64,000 nucleotides of DNA, taken from NCBI RefSeq assembly GCF_964355755.1, contig NC_092671.1, positions 1,185,001 through 1,249,000 of the forward strand, written 5' to 3'. This stretch comes from Antedon mediterranea (taxonomy: Eukaryota > Echinodermata > Crinoidea > Comatulida > Antedonidae). The notes under the pieces were generated by a model. The model was not told where the DNA came from. It did not search any database and saw only the letters and a program-made list of their open reading frames with translations. Below are positions 1-12,537 of the stretch, in pieces (position 1 is the first letter of the stretch; each line of letters opens with the position of its first letter). The position numbers and the translations under genes were made by a program.

Positions 1-1
1 A

Positions 2-3000
2 GGAGTATTAAGTCCTATCGTAACCACGCCCCTTTATCATTACCCAACCACTCCTACCATGAGCCAGGAGACCCCATTAGCTGTGTATCCAGTAAGTACT
101 CTATGGATTAGTGTCATGATTCAGAATGTGTTAGAGCTTGGTTGTGATGTCTTCTAATGCCTCAGATTTTTAAATACTTCCCTCTATGATTGGGTGTATT
201 AAATAAATTTATAGCACCCTCTATCATTTGGTCACAATCTCTCGGTATTTCATTTTTCCAAGTTCAGACCGTGTTGGTTTCATATGAAACATACCCATGG
301 GTTTCAAATCTCCTCTCCATCCATTGTTTATTAGAAATAGTGTTGGTGGTTATTATCCAATTTTGAATATAGATTATACAGTATTTGATGATAATCTCTT
401 TAATTATAGACCCATTCTACAAGAGAATTAGCCAACATTTTAAATGCAGTAAGAATGTCTATTTTTGGTCATAAATCATTCATCTTCATTGGGTTTACCC
501 ATAATGCACTTTTCATTTCAAAATTGCACAAAACTAATTTGATAGACTCCTATGTGTTACGAATATATCTAACTTCAAACTTGTATCAGAAAATTAAAAT
601 CTAGCTTGGGTGTACAGAGGTGATGCAAAAATAGTGTTCTGGGGTTTGTGGGTTTGACTTCCAACTGAATATTACATTAGTATTAGGAAAATTTACATTG
701 GAGTAGTAAAAAACATCTGACCAAGTAAAATTTAATCACAAAAGAATTATTTTAGCATTTACCTTGTGCGGCGTATGAAGCAACCAAATATGACCTCTTT
801 ACCAGTTAAACTTTTTCGAAAATATCACTAAATCATTTATTCTTAGTTTATGATTTTATTTCTAAAATGTTAATTTATTTAGATTTTATAAACATTTTAT
901 TTATCATAATATTTACTCATTGCAGCATATTCTTCCTCAACAACTAATGGCGCACGGTGGAACGCCGTACGTTGCCGTGAATCCAATGAGTACGCTGTCT
1001 GCACAAGTACATCAAATGAACACAATAGCAACACCAAACGGCTTCGCTACTGCTGTTGCTCCCTCTGCAGGTTAGAATTGCGTATTTATCGCTTCTAAAA
1101 TGTATATGTAATCATTTTTTTTGTTTAATTTAGTGATATAGTAAATAATTGTGTTTATTCAACAGCTGTAGCTGCTGCAACCGGTCAAGCTACTATCAAC
1201 GGTGGTACTCCAAGCTTGCCCTCACCAACGGTCCCAACATACACAATGGCAGCGCAGACCAACGGTCAAGCCACGGAGCCGATCTACGCTAACGGCATGC
1301 AACAATACCCAGGTATGAAACCCACCTGAGCATAACTATGGAATATGTTTAAACATGTTGTAAATGTAGCGTGTTAAATACATTAATCATGTTGTTGAAA
1401 GGTCAAAGGTCATAAAGTAGCGGGCTAAGTATACCTGATGAATTTGACTTTGCAATGACATGATAATGGAGCACCAAGTGTCATCATTATGCGTCTAATT
1501 ATTTTCTTGCTGGCTGCAAGTAAGATCTTTGGTTGACGTGGAAGCTGCTGTAGCTTCTTTTGTCTCGTCGTCGTAACATGTCCGATGCTTTGTTGTTGTA
1601 ATTGATTGATTTTAACTGGATTCAGTAGCATGAGCTTTACACCAAATTTGTCACCTTCTGATTGGAAATGAATCTGCACTGTGGTTATCCGTCAAAGAGT
1701 CTCTTCTGAACATTTCCAAACAAACGCCTGTCATTGCTCGTAAACATCGCCAAACAAACGCTTTTAAACATAATTAATGCTGCCGAACATTGCTATGCGC
1801 ATGTGCAATCAGGAAATGCCTGTATTGTAAATTATGCATTCGTTAACTAATGAGCTGTTTAATGTCTTGCCTGCTAGAGACCTACTTGATTTTAACAGAG
1901 TTGAACATTAATTGCACCCAAATGGGTTGCTTAATGCGTTCCCTAAAGTGTTTGGAATGTTCTCAAGTCACTCTTTGCTATCAAAGGGACCTGATTGACT
2001 AGTTTTTTCTGTCATCAGACATATGTTTTTTTATTATTGAATCTTGTATCTTTTGTCATGCATTAACTGTCAATGTAGATACAAAACCAAAATGTGTTTT
2101 GATAAAATGACGTTGCTTTCAAGTTGGTTTCCCAAAACTAACACTTATTACTAAAATACCTAAATCATTAACCACTACTCTATTGTAGTTCCTATTTTAA
2201 ATTCTTGCGAAATACTAGTTGGTGAAAAGTCAATTAAAATTTTAAAATGTTTATTTTTATTTCTTCTTCTTCAGTATTTTTATCACATTGTGATGAATTA
2301 TTATTTTAATTTATTTCTACCCTGGTGGTCTCTAATAATATCATCAAAAGAAAATATGAATATTAATAAGGGTTTATGTCAGCAATTATTATTATAATTG
2401 TATCATGATTTGTTTTTTTTTCAATATAAGCTTCGGCGTCGTCAACAGCAGAGATCCTACAACAAGCCTATACTGGACTGCAGCATTACACTGGTTAGTT
2501 CCCAAACCCAGATTCCAAATTCAAATCTAGGCTTATCAACATTTTAATGTTGATTAAAAAAAAACAACCAACCAAACTCTTGAACGAAGAGATCAATATA
2601 TTCACCAAATTAATCTTATTCTGCTGCTACATTTATCATCAATTCATCTTTACAAAATTATCAATAAACTTTTTTTTGTGATTTACATTTATTCAATTAT
2701 TATCTTTTATTTCTTATTTTTACAAAACAAAAATAAGAAATCTTAAATTTGGGAAGTAATGAGTTATTTGTAATTTGCACTAATTTATGTATAAAGATTG
2801 ATGGACAAAACAATTTGTGCATGTATTGTGATACTTTAGGGCAACAGCTAAATGTCGATCTGAAGGATGCCTTATTCAAAATCAGCATTATTAATAAGTA
2901 TACGCATTGCTGCGCTATTTGCTTTTTGTTCTTATTTCGTGTTTTGTTTGTACCTTATTTGGGATTACAATGATTCATTACAAGTATCTTCTAAAGAAAA

Positions 3001-4865
3001 ATTCTTTTTCGCTAATTTAGATTATAATAATTACAGATAATGATACCAGGTTAAATTTTGCTGCTGTCTCTGCGACTCGTATATTTGTCACCATATACTG
3101 TATGTCCTCTTCATTTGCTGGTTATTTTTTTGTTTTAGTGATTTTTTTATGTTGTAGTCTTAACACCATGGTTACTATATTTCATGCATCATTGGTCACG
3201 CCCATATCAACTTCCTTTAAAACCAGAAGTTCATTTTCTACCTCAAACATTGTATTTGTACTCTGTAGTGAACAATGTATGCATTATTGATTAATATTGG
3301 TTCTCGCCGTATTCAAGAGCATGTCAAAGTTCAAGAGTTTGGTGTAATGTTTCCTTAAAGTACATACAAAATATTGTATTTATCCTTATTTTTTGTGCCT
3401 TGTGTGTTAACATGTTTACATATTTTTAAACAGTATGTTGTTAAAAAGTTAAAACTATATCTCTATAATACTCTATTAGTAAACAAAATCAGGTTTTTAA
3501 TTAAAATTGTATGATTTTCATGTGAAATAAGTCCAACTAGGTTTGGTCGTACATTTTCTAATACCTTAAAGGTATTCATGTTTTATTTTAAGGTGCCTTC
3601 TTTGCTTCAGCTCAAGCCTCGGCGACCTCTGACCCTCTACAGCCGTACACAGCCATGACACAGTTTGCCGGCAATCACATAGGTTACTATTTTGTTTATG
3701 TTTGTTATATTTCCAATTGCTGTACCAATCAGTGCACTAGCATTGAAAGTGCTTGCAGAATAAAGAAAGAATAAACAAATATTCAGTATTCAGAGGAGAT
3801 AAGCCATTAACATAATTTTAATTTGTATTTAGCTGCTTATCCTGCCAGTATGTATGGACAGATCTCGCAAACATTCTCATCTCAGCAGCAGCAGCCACCT
3901 GTGATTGCGGCACAACAAAGAGAAGGTAAATTTAAAATAAAAGTAAAGCAATTCAAAACATTATGCATATTTATCGGTGCTGACAGATAGATCGATAGAT
4001 GTTTACATGAACATTTTGATCTTCTCTGTTGATTGTCTACATGTCATAGTTCATGAGATGCCTGAAGTTGAACACAACATAAACACTAGTAAAACAAAAG
4101 CAGCTACTAACATGACATACTGCACCAACAATAATGCAAAATAATTTATTTCTTGAAAATTTCCGATTCATCATGCACAGATTCAAATCATAATAAATAT
4201 ATACATATAGTTTTCCATTATTTTAATTAATTTGTGATGTTTGTTTTCAGTTGGCCCAGAAGGATGTAATCTGTTCATATATCATCTTCCTCAAGAATTA
4301 GGAGATGCTGAATTGATGCAAATGTTTCTACCCTTTGGTAACATCATCAGTTCAAAGGTGTTTGTGGACAGAGCCACAAATCAGAGTAAATGTTTTGGTA
4401 AGTCTCGTCTTGTACATTCAACAGTCCTCCGTTCTTGTAACAGAAACTGCCCATCGATGAATTCTATATTGTAAGATAGAACATTTGTCACTATTATATC
4501 CTATACAAAATGTGAAGCAGAAACAAACAAACTGTCTTTCATGGTATATAATCTATATATATAATTGGAACAGCGACTGTGTAACAAAACTAATTCCCGA
4601 ATGTATGCACACGCTTATGTGTATTTGCCTCTCTTTACATGATATAGAAAAAATGTTTACTGTATATTGTAAAAAAATATTCATAAAATCTTACCATAGA
4701 ATATTAAGGTTTTTTAAATAATAATTGTATTTTGTAGGCTTTGTGAGCTTTGACAACCCTGCCAGTGCTCAAACTGCCATCCAGAACATGAATGGATTTC
4801 AAGTTGGATCTAAGCGCCTAAAGGTGCAGCTGAAGAGACCTAAAGACTCCAGCAAACCTTACTAA
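2..4865 (+). CDS. CELF: CELF (CUGBP/Elav-like, Bruno-like) RNA-binding protein, 3' part
   Basis: CELF proteins bind GU-rich RNA and control alternative splicing, translation and mRNA decay. They have two N-terminal RRMs, a long divergent linker and a C-terminal RRM. The window holds the linker and RRM3 only; RRM1 and RRM2 lie off the left edge. Coding exons by splice sites and phase: 2-91, 926-1070, 1166-1312, 2431-2493, 3593-3682, 3833-3925, 4251-4397, 4738-4865, totalling 903 nt (300 codons plus stop TAA 4863-4865). The linker is rich in A, Q, T and P. RRM3 spans exons 4251-4397 and 4738-4865. It shows RNP2-like NLFIYHLP, then [14 protein letters not shown]1-like KCFGFVSF split by the last intron, and the family C-terminus [12 protein letters not shown]. 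The exact left border of the first exon is unknown because it meets the window edge. CELF1/2-like versus CELF3-6-like cannot be settled from this part. Confidence 0.95.
4251..4865 (+). CDS. CELF: CELF RRM3 exons and stop codon (part of the CELF gene)
   Basis: Two exons, 4251-4397 and 4738-4865, encode the third RRM. The upstream acceptor is TTTTCAG ending at 4250. The donor GTAAGT at 4398 splits the phenylalanine/glycine of RNP1, and the acceptor TTTGTAG ends at 4737. Motifs read in order are [25 protein letters not shown], then [15 protein letters not shown] across the splice and [17 protein letters not shown]. This is the most conserved block of the family and gives the gene its name. The stop is TAA at 4863-4865. 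Confidence 0.96.
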
Positions 4866-4956
4866 CTAAATACAGGTATTTAAAATACTACAGTTTACTT
4901 ATTTTACAACTACAATTATGTTGGTGACTGATATGTCAACAAGCACAATATTTCTT

Positions 4957-4982
4957 GCCTAGCTTACCTGGATAAACCAACA
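4957..4982. mobile_element. Fragment of a DIRS terminal repeat
   Basis: The 26 bases here are identical to the terminal segment of the intact DIRS element in this window, in the form found within its internal complementary region near 45940-45966. They include TTACCTGGATAAACCAACA. Downstream (4983-5010) there is an A/T run and GAGGGAGGG, resembling the fragment at 60608. No coding part of the element is attached, so it looks like a solo or decayed end, or the mark of an abortive or excised copy. Confidence 0.6.
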
Positions 4983-5342
4983 ATTGCCCATTTTTTTTAG
5001 AGGGAGGGCTTTTATACAAAATTTTTTATAGAAGCCATCTTTACTTTTGTCAACAAAATATGTATTTAAGTATCTTTTAGGTAACTACAATTTGGCCTGC
5101 TACTAGAGTTGACACTCTGAGAAATGATTTTAGAAATTTTAGAATTTAAGTTAGAAGCACAAAATGTGTGAGCTAATAGTTCTGTCACAACCACAAGTTA
5201 GGTTAAGTTAACCACTAGGAAATTTTAAATGAATGGAATCCAACTAAAGATTTTATTATGATTAAAATTAAGAATTTTGCAACACATTATTTAATGAATG
5301 TTTGTCCAGTTGTCATGTAATTTATGTTTGTTTTTGTCATCA

Positions 5343-5348
5343 AATAAA
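5343..5348 (+). other. Candidate poly(A) signal of CELF (AATAAA)
   Basis: AATAAA followed by a T-rich stretch (TTTTTCTTTG) about 25 nt later, 478 nt after the CELF stop. CELF mRNAs often have long 3' UTRs, and other AATAAA hexamers occur further downstream (for example near 6076), so this may be only the proximal site. Confidence 0.35.
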
Positions 5349-8300
5349 AGAAGCTGTCAAATTTTAAATGTTTTTCTTTGTTTTTTACAATTGAATCATT
5401 GAATTGATAGAAGTAGCTTCTTCTTAATGATAATGGATTGACAACAGACTACTACTACTTTGATAGTAGTAGCTCCTACTCCTACTCCTACTCAGTGTTG
5501 CAACTTGTAAGTTGGGACAATTTGGGCATTTTGGTGTTTTTGTACACTTTTGTGCTAGAGCTTGATTGTGATGTCATCAAACTGATGTTGTAATGTAAAT
5601 GGGGATAATGTTATATACAGTATTGTCTGAGTAGTTTTTGCATTGGTAAATTATGTCAAATATATATCTGGCTGAATTTTTGATGGGTTTTATACATTTT
5701 TTGTAAGCTCCAAATTTTGATAGATCATTCGTTTTTGTTGTATATAAATGTTTACAAGTTGTTTACTACACTTTCAACATCAAAAACATGTCATTCAAGT
5801 GTTAGTTCACTTTCTACAGGAAATATGAAAATAATACAATATATATTTATATTTTTTATATATATTTATATATGCATTTTTATGTCAAAATTATATACAA
5901 GTATACACATGTATAGATGCATATTTGAGTGATAAATTTAAATATTGTTTGTTGTTGGGAATTTTGTCGGGAAGGGAATACTAAATGGTAGGAAGGGTTT
6001 TTATGTTATATTCCAATTTCCCATTTAGTATGTTAAATAGAATTTGTTGAAATTAGTGGTGTAATATCTAGTAAAATAAAAAATAAAGTTATCATGCATG
6101 AAAGTTTGGAGTTGTTTTGGAGTTGTTTTTTGCAGCTCCTTATTTGATGGGGTATCTGGTAATAGGCTGGTTATATATGTTGAACAATTATTTTGTGTTT
6201 TTGTTGCTGTGAATTATTTTTCTATACTGTATAAATTTCATTTTCTGTTGTGCTTTTACTTTTTACACATTTCTTAACTATTTCTCCTTTATATCTATAA
6301 AGTATTATTTAAATCCAATAAATATATAAAACATTAAATTTTAATTTATGTTTTTTTTTTATTCTGGTTTTTGACAGTTAATATTGATTGTATTATATGC
6401 TGGATCCGCCCCGGTTTAGTATGGCCTTCTGGGAAGGACTAATGTGTATCTTCACACAATGCTCTCAAATACATTTTTGTTCATAGTTTTAAAAAACATT
6501 TTTTTGGTGAGGGATTAATGAACAAGAAACTGCAAGTGGTTTGCATTTCAATTAAAATTTAAAAAAAAAAACCAAACAGAATTTTTAAACTATTCCTCTG
6601 TTTGGTCCTAATGCTAAAATGAAATAATGATAAATCATTAATACAATTAAAAATAATAAATTAATAATAAATAATAATTAAACATTGTTACTTCATATAG
6701 ATAATATGTACACATATTATCTATAGGCCTACTACTTTCTTTCATTTCTATTTCTCTTTGTTATATGATAACCAGTGGCAGAAAAAAACTTAGGTCTATC
6801 AACTGTGTTTTGTTCTTCCTGTTAACACATTTTAGTCTATATAGACTTTTAGTCTTTATCAAAATTAAATATTTTGTTTCTTGCAGAATGAGAGGGAGGC
6901 GGCAGTAGAAACAAGACACAAAATAGATAGACATACAGACAGACTGGTTGCAACATGTACTGATTGCTTCTTTAGAATTCACACAAGAAGATTAACGAGA
7001 AAGAACAATGTGGTTATATAAATACAAATAATTAAAATAATATTTTGTTTCAATTTATTTCATATTTAGACAGAACTTACAAATGTTACTTAAAGTTCAA
7101 GAATATTCTATACTCATCTATTTTAAAATGTTAAATAATTCAGTATACCACAAAATGTATAGAATTCTCTTCATGAATTTTGTCTTTTGTGAGTTTTGGT
7201 TTTATTTAGCGTCGTGTCCTGAATTTATATTTACCTCCTCCGAGATGATCAGTATTTATAAATAATTTATGCTTAATTTATTCAGTTCATTTATTTATGA
7301 ATTTATTTATTTCCTTTACAACAACTTGGTTGTTACTAGGCTGGGCTATGCTGCAATATATAAGTTATTTATTCTCGTTTTGTTCTCAAAATATACCTGG
7401 GAGATATGATCGGGTGAGTGAGTAAGGAAGGTGCAATACATCCATTCCATGTACTAACTAGAAATAGCTTTTAGAATTTTACTAGTCACAATGCTGGTGG
7501 TATTGTATTCAAAGTATGTATATATCTGATATACATGAGGACCAACTAGGTATTCAGGGATAATATGGGCTACCTGACATAAAAAAAGTGCACTTTCCTG
7601 AAATGATCATTCTTCTTTAAACTTCCAGACACGTTGATTAAAGAAAATATTTAAATTAAGTTTAGTGTGCTTAGTTGAATAGTCCACCTTCTGTATCATT
7701 CCAAACTGTCAATAAGAATTTATCTAAAAATAGTTTGGGAACAAACAAAAACATTTCTAATATTTTAAAATTGTCAACATTGTATTCAACTATTTGATTT
7801 ATTAGCTTCAATTTTAACTTAGTAAAGAATTTAGTTGATTGAAGTATGTAACATGATGAATGTTAATGATGATAATATACTATTTATTTATTTATTTTAC
7901 GGGTTGTATGTAGCCCAAGAATGTTGTATATAGAATGCACTCTACTTTAAAAATGCATGAACTATCTCAAGGGTCATTTGGGGTCAACTTTCTGTTACTT
8001 GTCAACTTTTAATCGTGCTTTCTATTACATATGTTTTATACAATTTCCATAAATGCAAAGCAATAATGTGTTTTTGTTTGATATTTTGAAATCGACTTGT
8101 AAATTTTGTGGAAATATTTTGCGAAATCGTGAATGGACATGATAATCCAAATGTGTTTAGTTGTTTTTATGTTAACATTCATCATTTCTGTAATGTCTAT
8201 TCATAGTGTGATTGTAACTATTGTATGATAAATGAATACCATCTTTTTATCACAAAGTATGTAACATAATATAAATTTATGTTTATTGATCTTAGTAATG

Positions 8301-9944
8301 ATGTATGGTTGTGAATACTTTTTTTTTATTGGTGATCGTAATCAAAATAATTTCATTACCATTGCTTTCATTTTATGAAATAGTTGTGTCAGAAATGAGG
8401 TAACGGGCAGAGGCTTGTTTCCCAGGTTGGACAACTTGCCCGGTTTGCTTGCCCATCATCTGTCATCACTATTTCTTTCATTTCATAGATATTAACCTTG
8501 AGATAGTTCATGCTGTATGTAAAATACCATTGCATTATTTAATTTTTGAGTATATTATATATATACTCACCATCTGTATATAATCATAAAGCTAATACGT
8601 AGTAGAATAAAGATTGTAGTCGTCACTCACTACTTAGAAATATACTAGCCATATTAATTATTAACGAATATTTAAGAGAAAGTAAAGTAGTTTAAGAAAA
8701 CATAGATTTTCACAATATGCTTTAACTAACATTATTTTTTCCGGATCATATATCCTCGTTAGAGAAGAAATAAGTTTTACATTGTAAATTTAAGTTTAAT
8801 TAATGAAGAATTTAAGGGATGCATGTTAGTGATAGTGGTAGCCTCGGCACTGCGGCCCGGTTACTTAATGCTTGCCTATTGAATGCCAGCAATGTCGTTC
8901 AGTTTCCCTACCCTGCTTCATGTGTATCTTCAGGGAATTTTGAGCATTTTGCATCAAAGAGGGCTCTCCAGTTTGCGTAAAACTCCTGTACAAATTTTTA
9001 TCAACCAATAAAAAAAATTAGTATACAGAAACAGAGACGAACATTTATTTTTGGAACAAATAAATTGTACAGCTAATTGTTTTTCCATATTTAAGTTTGA
9101 TTTTGATGATGATAGTGTGTTATCTGGTCTTGTTCAAAGTCTGTGGTAGTAGTGGCTTGGTGATTTTGTCAAATTAATGTCAAATTTTAATATGTACAGA
9201 TATCATATGTATCCTCATTATATACATCTTTTCACCTATGATTTCAATGCAATAACTACATATTGTCAGAATAATGATTATAAATAATAATTTATTTAAT
9301 ATATAACTGTAAAAGTTATGGTAGTATAGCCATACAAGTGTATTTTGTTGTTTTTTTATTTTATATAAATTTATATTCAAAGTACTGAAATGTATAGGTG
9401 AAATGAAACACATTGTATATTTATTTTCAAACACATTTAGCTTCTACATATTGGGGTTAAATTGTGTGCACATTGTCGGCTCTTTGTAGTGGATTTGTGT
9501 AAGTAACCTATGTGTCTCATCACATAGCGAACATCTTGGTTGTTGGAAAAGTTTGGTCATGTTGGTTGTGCTCACTATGTTTTTGTTTAAACATTTAATT
9601 GTTTTGTACAGATGGACAAAGATTTTGATACTCTACTTTTTTAAACGCCTACAAATGTGTTTTAACAAACTGAAAAGCCCTCTTTTTATGTTTTGCTCAA
9701 ATCTATATAGAAAAGAATTTGAAATATTATAGAAGATTATAAAAAAAATATGTAGAATTAAGGAGCTATTTAAACAGAAAGTTGATTCAGAAAATTGAAA
9801 GAATGTATTAGAAGGAAGATGTGTAAATGAAAAGATAAACTTTAGATAAAGTTGAGAAGAAGAAAGTTATGAATGAATTTGCAATAAATGCACGCAAGAA
9901 AATGCTCTTCTCTTACTTTATTTTCTATGAATTTCCCTGTACTA

Positions 9945-11400
9945 TTTTTTTTTAAAGGCCAAAATATCAACTTTTTAAAATTCAATCATTATGCAATAAA
10001 TTAAATAATAATAAAAGGGTCAAAATTTGGTCATTTTTCAAAAATTTCATGAAAGAACGACTCAACTGACACATTTTTCAAAAATGTGAACACCGTAATG
10101 ATATTATTATTGAATATTCTCCCTCTTAAATTAATACTTAAAAAGTAAAAATACAAGAAACATGAAAAACAATTTTCGAAAATTTCCCTGTACAGGGATT
10201 TTAAAAAAAAATTGCCATTTTTCGAAAAAACTGGTTACTATAATATAGCACAATTTACATGCACAGAACCATTAGACGACTCTGCGCATGTTTATTATGC
10301 TACAGTAACCATTTATGTCAAAAGTAACCACTTTTGACATAAATGGTTACTATAGCATAATAAACATGCGCAGAGTCGAATAATGGGTTCTGCGCATGTT
10401 AATTGTGCTATAGTAACCATTTATGTCAAAAAATAAAAGGGTCGAAAATCGGCAATTTTTCAAAAATTTTACAGGGATTTTTAAAAAAATGACAATGTTC
10501 GATAAAACTGGCTATAGCACAATTTACATGCGCAGAACCATTAGACGACTCTGCGCATGTTTATTATGCTATAGTAACCATTTATGTAAAAAAATAAAAG
10601 GGTCGAAAATTGCCCATTTTTCAACAATTTCCCTGTACTATTATAGTACAGAGATTTTTTCAGAAAATGGCCAATTTTCGACCTTTTTATTTTTCGATAA
10701 AACTGGTTACTATAGCACAATTAACATGCGCAGAACCCATTAGTCGACTCTGCGCATGTTTATTATGCTATAGTAACTATTTTTCAAATATGGTTATGAT
10801 AGCACAATTTTCGACCCTTTTATTTTTTGACATAAATGGTTACTATTGCATAATAAATATGCGCAGAGTCGAATAATGGGTTCTGCGCATGTTTATTATG
10901 CAATAGTAACCATTTATGTCAAAAAATAAAAGGGTCGAAAATCGGCCATTTTTAGAAAATTTCCCTGTACTATATAGTACAGGGATTTTTCAAAAAATGG
11001 CAAATTTTCGACCTTTTTATTTTTCGATAAAACTGGTTACTATAGCACAATTGACATACTAATCAAACTAATATTATCTACACACGTGAAGAGCTAAAAC
11101 AAGAACACGTTTTGTTGATTATCTCAAAACTTTGCTTTATGCGGTATAGTATAGTTTAGGGATTTTTTCAAAAATGGCCAAAATATTGACTTTTTTAAAT
11201 TCAATTATTATGCGATAATATTGCCATATATGCACATATATTGCATTATCACCATCTTATAGTCATATTAACCAGTTATGACAAAAAATAAAAAGGTCGA
11301 AATTTGGTCATTTTTCGAAAATTTCCCTGTATTTTTCAAAATTGGCCAAAATATCAACTTTTTAAAATTCAATTATTATGCAATAATATTGCCATATATG
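9945..11400. repeat. Field of nested palindromic repeats
   Basis: Alternating direct and inverted copies of two palindromes. One is centred on CCCTGTACTATAGTACAGGG (about 10630-10655 and 10965-10990). The other is centred on CTGCGCATG...CATGCGCAG (about 10255-10410, 10520-10575, 10725-10760 and 10855-10900). They are joined by the recurrent link AAATAAAAGGGTCGAAAAT and its inverse. The unit is related to the sequence at 11155-11400 and 12255-12470. A foldback or MITE cluster is likely. There is no coding content. Confidence 0.75.
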
Positions 11401-11417
11401 TACATATATTTCACTAT

Positions 11418-12247
11418 AGCCCCTTTCTCACAGACGTGCCTGCAATATACCGGTATTATGCTGGCGTCATGCCGGTATCGTTACCGGCATATACCCATTC
11501 TTATCGGACTATCGTGCCGGAAATATAACCGGAATATACCGGCTTTCTGTGAGAAAGGAGTCTGGCATATTCGGCCAATAAAAAGTCTCTGACAAAATAA
11601 TTATTGAGGGCATCCTTTATTGTTATCATTTTTGTCTATCGATATATGGCGGCGAATTATAAGTCACAGATTATTATCTTCCTTTATATCATATTTATGC
11701 AATACAGGCTATGTACAGTATATTATGCATATATTATACAGGTACAGCAATTAATTAGCCGTCATCAGCAATCTGTAAAACACCTTAGAAGGCTGTAGGC
11801 CTACAATTTACAAGGCAAGGCGACGAAGGGTCAGGCACCAAGAAACAAAGAGCTATAATGGCCTATGTCTATGTATGCTACAAATTTCTTCTTGTCCCCT
11901 TATTTTAAGCAGCTCTCTTATCTCATTATCCCTCCAGTTCGACATTATTATTGTTAATTGAATTGAATCGGCGCCAAAGTGATACACTTGACCGTGCAAG
12001 GTGTCAAAGCTTTGACGGGGAATTAAATATAACCCCGGAATATAACGGCGTTACGTTCTCACATAATGCCTGTCTGGCATTGCGGGGAATATCCCTAGAA
12101 TATTACTAGGTCTAAAGCAGGTCATGTCGATGCCGGCATGATGCCGGTATGATGCCAAGACGACCCGTTCTCACAGAAAACCATACCGGCATGGTAATGG
12201 TATATTCCCGCAATATTCCTGGCACACTGCTCTGTGAGAAAGGGGCT
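11418..12247. mobile_element. 830-bp TIR element with 3-bp TAT target duplication
   Basis: It begins AGCCCCTTTCTCACAG and ends with the exact inverse, CTGTGAGAAAGGGGCT. It is flanked by TAT on both sides (11415-11417 and 12248-12250). It sits inside a repeat whose uninterrupted sister copy is at 11225-11290, where a single TAT stands at the corresponding point. The interior is rich in ACCGGTAT/ATGCCGGTAT palindromes and has an additional inverted end copy near 11545-11566 (CTGTGAGAAAGGAGTCT). It has no open frame and is non-autonomous. A 3-bp duplication is typical of PIF/Harbinger-like elements, but the family is not established. Confidence 0.8.
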
Positions 12248-12427
12248 TATCATCATCTTATAGAGTCATATTAACTAGTTATGACAACAAATAAAAAGGT
12301 TGAAATTTGTTCATTTTCAAAAATTTTCCTGTACTATAGTAGAGGGATTTTTTTTAAAAATGGCCATATTCAATATCTATTGAGGTAACATGAGCAGACC
12401 AAAGTACCGATTATTTTTTAACATTAA

Positions 12428-12433
12428 TTTATT
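12428..12433 (-). other. Candidate poly(A) signal of UTP20
   Basis: TTTATT on the plus strand reads AATAAA on the UTP20 strand, about 105 nt downstream of its stop codon. It is the first such hexamer after the stop and so the likely 3' end, although it lies in repeat-derived sequence. Confidence 0.4.
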
Positions 12434-12537
12434 ATGCAACAATATTGGCATATATGTGTATATAATTGTGTTACTACCATCGCATAGAGCCATAGTAGTA
12501 TTGAATTTAAAAGATAATTTTAAAATTAAGTACAACA

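Larger units (their letters stand above)
4866..9944. other. CELF 3' UTR and AT-rich sequence with no recognisable gene
   Basis: About 5 kb of AT-rich sequence with frequent TTTGTTT, TGTTTTT and TTTATT tracts and no coding frame that resembles a protein. The first part is transcribed as CELF 3' UTR, but its end cannot be fixed. A 26-bp fragment identical to a DIRS terminus lies at 4957-4982. A short TAGTAG/CTCCTA repeat lies at 5445-5492. I see nothing else. Confidence 0.6.
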
